Source of the DNA: Hyperoplus lanceolatus
Taxonomy: Eukaryota > Chordata > Actinopteri > Uranoscopiformes > Ammodytidae
Assembly: GCA_026929865.2 (NCBI GenBank)
Contig: CM049398.1
Span: 19,257,501-19,321,500 of the forward strand
Length of the DNA: 64,000 nucleotides
Direction of reading: 5' to 3'
Below, one piece after another: positions 61,237-64,000 of this stretch (its first letter is position 1; the number at the start of each line of letters is the position of its first letter). The notes below the pieces were generated by a model. The model did no database searches. It saw only the letters and a program-made list of their open reading frames with translations, and was not told the DNA's origin. Position numbers and translations under genes: made by a program.

Positions 61237-61418
61237 GGTGACAGGACAGTGTGGGCGGGGTCAGGAGGGATCAGTTGGTAGAATGTGATTCTTGTGCAAC
61301 TGCTGCGCTCTCCTCAGTCAGGAGATGAGCTGTGCTGATCCAAGCAACACGGGCAAGAGCGAGCCGTGTACTCCAATGGTGGGCAAGTTGGTTTTAGTCC
61401 AGACAAGAACACTCAAGA
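61237..61418 (-). other. pafah1b1: Probable 5' UTR part of pafah1b1 first coding exon
   Basis: Upstream of the ATG, a strong acceptor CCCCTTCTCTCAG ends at 61419. If used, the first coding exon would carry 182 nt of 5' UTR. Vertebrate LIS1 has non-coding first exons far upstream, which would put the promoter beyond 61.4 kb or outside the window. Confidence 0.4.
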
Positions 61419-61559
61419 CTGAGAGAAGGGGAACGCAGGAATCTGCCCCCCAACTGCCTGACTCCAGGGACAAGAGAAGTGGAGAGCCTGCAGACCGGTC
61501 ACCAGCCAAGTCTACACTGCATCTGGAGAGGAGAGAAGAGGGAGAACGGGAGCATTAGT

Positions 61560-62159
61560 TATGCATGACAGATAACATGAAGAGGGGGAGAGGAGAACTG
61601 CATCAATGTCTGCACGCATCAGTTTATAGACAGATACAAATGGCTGAAGAAACCGGTCAACAATGATAAAAACAAAACCCAAATGTCAGTAAAGGAGTGT
61701 GATTCATCGTGATTGAAAGCATTCACTGCATAAAACCCATCCACCAGGCATTTCGTTGAAGACCTCCTGTCCATATTACCACTCTTCATTTGCATTTCAG
61801 CCCAGCTCCTATACTCACCTTCATAATCCGTCCGTCATGTCACCAGTCTGGTCTGCTCCTGCAGCAAATTCCTTTCTCCCTAAGTATACAAGAGCTGACC
61901 CACATTCTGCGAGCAATGTGCTTCTCCTCCCAGGTTGCCAACAGAAAAGAAAGATGGGACACAGCCGAGCAGGGGTGAGTAACTGCTGTGCTATTGTCAA
62001 ATTACCCCGGACCCCATTCTCTCATTATGATACCCCCTTCAAGAGCTGGATGACCCGACTGATGGCAGGAGGAAAACACTCATCACTGAAAACCTTTTAT
62101 TAGTGTTATGAAAATGCATTTATTGTCAGGATTGCAGTATAGATGTGAACAATAAACAA
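61560..62159. other. Upstream of pafah1b1, nothing recognised
   Basis: No promoter-like CpG cluster or exon could be supported here. Confidence 0.4.
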
Positions 62160-62580
62160 AGCAAAAGCCCAGTCAGGAACCAGTTCTTTGGTTTACCACT
62201 GCCAGGCTCCAGTTTTGTGCTGAGCTGGAACTGTGAACCGTTTACGTCAGGGGCAGGAGGTTGGATTACCCTGATCAACCAGACCAAATAAAACTCCATA
62301 CCCGCCATATTTAAAAAACACAACTTCTACCAGACATAAACAAAACATAATTACCGAACGTAGTGATCAAATCGACCACAAAATATGCTGGATAGCTCAT
62401 GTTTGTTTTACAAAGCAAAGAGAAAGGCAACACGTTGACAGTGACGTGATGACGGCTCTGTAGGCTGAGAAAAGACGAACTGGTTCTTAATAGGTTCCAA
62501 AGTTGAACTAGCTGTGGACCAGTTCTAGCGCTGGCACAGAACGAGAACCTGGTTCCTGTTGGTGGAAAAGGGGTTAAAGT
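62160..62580. mobile_element. Possible MITE upstream of pafah1b1
   Basis: CAGGAACCAGTTCT near the left and, inverted, CAGGAACCAGGTTCTCGTTC at the right, next to TTTTCCACCAACAG. This resembles a common fish MITE with degraded left end. Confidence 0.4.
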
Positions 62581-63394
62581 CAACTGGGACCAGTATGACT
62601 AAATCTCTGCCAGACCAGTACAAAGAGGGTGAGAACAAAGGCAATTTACCTATCTCCTGGAAATGTACTACAAAATGACTAAACTATAAACAGGCACAGA
62701 CGTCCAGACACATGTTTAGAAGATGATGTGGGTAAGGCATGAGATTCATGGGAAAGTAGTATTGATGGTCTGGGAGGTAAACATGAAGATTGGAAACACC
62801 CCAGTAAGCTACAATGTTCCTCATTTCAGCTGATGTTGCACGAGTGACATTACGACAAGGTAAAATTCCTCCCTTCCACTCCTGCTTTTTTAAAATTTTT
62901 TTTTGCAGAAGACGAGTGCAGCAGCTATAACGTATATTCAAAACATGAAGCCTGCAGATTTAAGATTGGCCTACCAGGCACAATGAGTCCACTCTACTGC
63001 ATGTATTAGAAAAAAAACACAAAAAGACAGCTGATGTTTGCTTATTTGCTTGCATATTTTGAAAATGAAAAAACTGTTGAACAGAAAGCTACCTTATATA
63101 GCCAACAGCCAACCTCTGGACCCTGATGTCACCACCTGACAGCGGTCTATGTCTGTTAACCCAAGACTGCGTGTGGATTATGGCACACAAGGGGTTTCTG
63201 GCCGCTGTCCACAAACTGGGCGATTCAGGGTCACAGCAGTACAAAAAACACAATAAGGTGATGGCACTGCAGCTAAAAACGGCTTTACTGAAGCTCCACA
63301 CATAAAACATCTATTATAAAAAGGCACGTGTCTTCCACATCAACCTCTTCAATTGCTATCATGTGTGAAATGAGGCCATCTACTTTATCTATGT

Positions 63395-63480
63395 AGATAT
63401 CATTACATTTCATTCAGCTGACGCATTAACCAAAGCGACTTCAAATAAATGCATTCAACCATGAGGGTACAAACTAGGGT
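63395..63480. mobile_element. Dispersed fish repeat fragment
   Basis: CATTCAGCTGACGCATTAAC, CAAAGCGACTTCAAATAAAT and GCATTCAACCATGAGGGTAC make up a motif seen in many copies in teleost genomes. Family name not certain. Confidence 0.4.
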
Positions 63481-63530
63481 TGCTGGACGGGTCCCGGGAT
63501 TGAGTGAGTGTCTGGTAATACATTTTCAAT

Positions 63531-63715
63531 GACATGCGAATGGAGAGAGACGCACTACCGTTCTACAGACGTGGCGACAAGCGGCCGCACTAAACTGTTG
63601 TTACATCTGTAACGCAGCTATTGACATGCGAGTAGAGAGAGAGAGAGAGAGAGTCCGCAGTTCTACAGACGGAGCGACAAGCGGCCGCACTACAGCTAAA
63701 CTGTCACGTCTGTGC
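63531..63715. repeat. Two-copy tandem repeat (~92-100 bp period)
   Basis: GACATGCGA starts both units (63531, 63623). TTCTACAGACG[TG/GA]GCGACAAG and GCGGCCGCACTA recur exactly 100 bp apart (63561, 63661). The second unit has an expanded (GA)n at 63633-63652. Confidence 0.85.
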
Positions 63716-63716
63716 T

Positions 63717-63751
63717 CCACACACACACACACGCGCACGCACGCACGCACG
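63717..63751. repeat. (AC)n/(GCAC)n microsatellite
   Basis: CACACACACACACGCGCACG followed by CACG units. Confidence 0.85.
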
Positions 63752-64000
63752 CTGGCAGCCTGGCACAGCTGAACAGTGTTATATTTTTCTCTCCTCAATG
63801 ACATGGTGATATTCACCATTCTTCTGTATTCAAGTCAAGATTGTATGATGAACATAAAGCAGCCTGTTTCTTTTGCTGCTTTCTCATGTAGCGACATGAA
63901 TCTAATGAGATGAAACAGCTGGAGCATCGCTGTTCGCCCCGTTCCTTCCACCAAACACTAAAGTGAAACCTAGACCTAATCCACAAAGTAGACATTTAAG

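Overview
The window is nuclear DNA of a vertebrate, almost certainly a percomorph-like teleost. It has spliced genes with canonical GT-AG introns, long CA microsatellites, fish-type Tc1, hAT and TTAA-flanked DNA transposons, and tRNA-derived SINEs. No bacterial, phage or CRISPR signature was seen.

Two conserved protein-coding genes lie in tandem on the minus strand. The upstream one is pafah1b1 (LIS1), complete for coding sequence in ten exons from 61236 down to 34028. Joining the exons gives 410 codons plus stop, the same length as the human protein. About 4 kb further on, mettl16 runs in nine coding exons from 29405 down to 5043, giving 559 residues with the SAM-binding GIDIGTGAS and catalytic NPPF motifs. 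All exon phases close exactly, so both models are well supported. A probable non-coding first exon and promoter of mettl16 with a palindromic CRE (TGACGTCA) lie at 29.86-29.94 kb. LIS1 promoter exons are probably beyond the right edge.

Region by region: 1-5 kb is intergenic, with an inverted-repeat element at 3.25-3.59 kb and a possible unrelated plus-strand first exon at 2874. 5-29.4 kb is mettl16; its introns hold a fold-back Tc1 element (7.2-8.8 kb), two SINEs (12.1 and 13.4 kb), a triple-nested transposon stack (14.7-16.4 kb), TTAA-ended elements (17.5 and 24.0 kb), an hAT-like MITE (20.4 kb), a 291-bp inverted repeat (26.0-26.6 kb) and a TIR element with internal duplication (27.6-28.6 kb). 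29.9-34.0 kb is the mettl16 promoter plus the probable long LIS1 3' UTR. 34.0-61.2 kb is LIS1; its introns carry a SINE nested in an hAT-like element (34.6-35.4 kb), a 2.9-kb hAT element with two Tc1 relics inside (36.7-39.7 kb), a fold-back element (46.2-47.0 kb), a second fold-back Tc1 (47.4-48.8 kb) and four very long CA tracts (49.3-55.9 kb). 61.4-64 kb is upstream sequence with MITE-like and tandem repeats.

The genes have separate roles. LIS1 regulates cytoplasmic dynein and is the non-catalytic subunit of PAF acetylhydrolase 1B. METTL16 is the m6A methyltransferase for U6 snRNA and MAT2A hairpins. I see no new gene system here. The unusual content is the transposon architecture: two copies of the same rearranged fold-back Tc1 derivative in opposite orientation, several layers of nested insertions, a near-perfect long palindrome, and transposon-dominated introns close to LIS1 splice sites.
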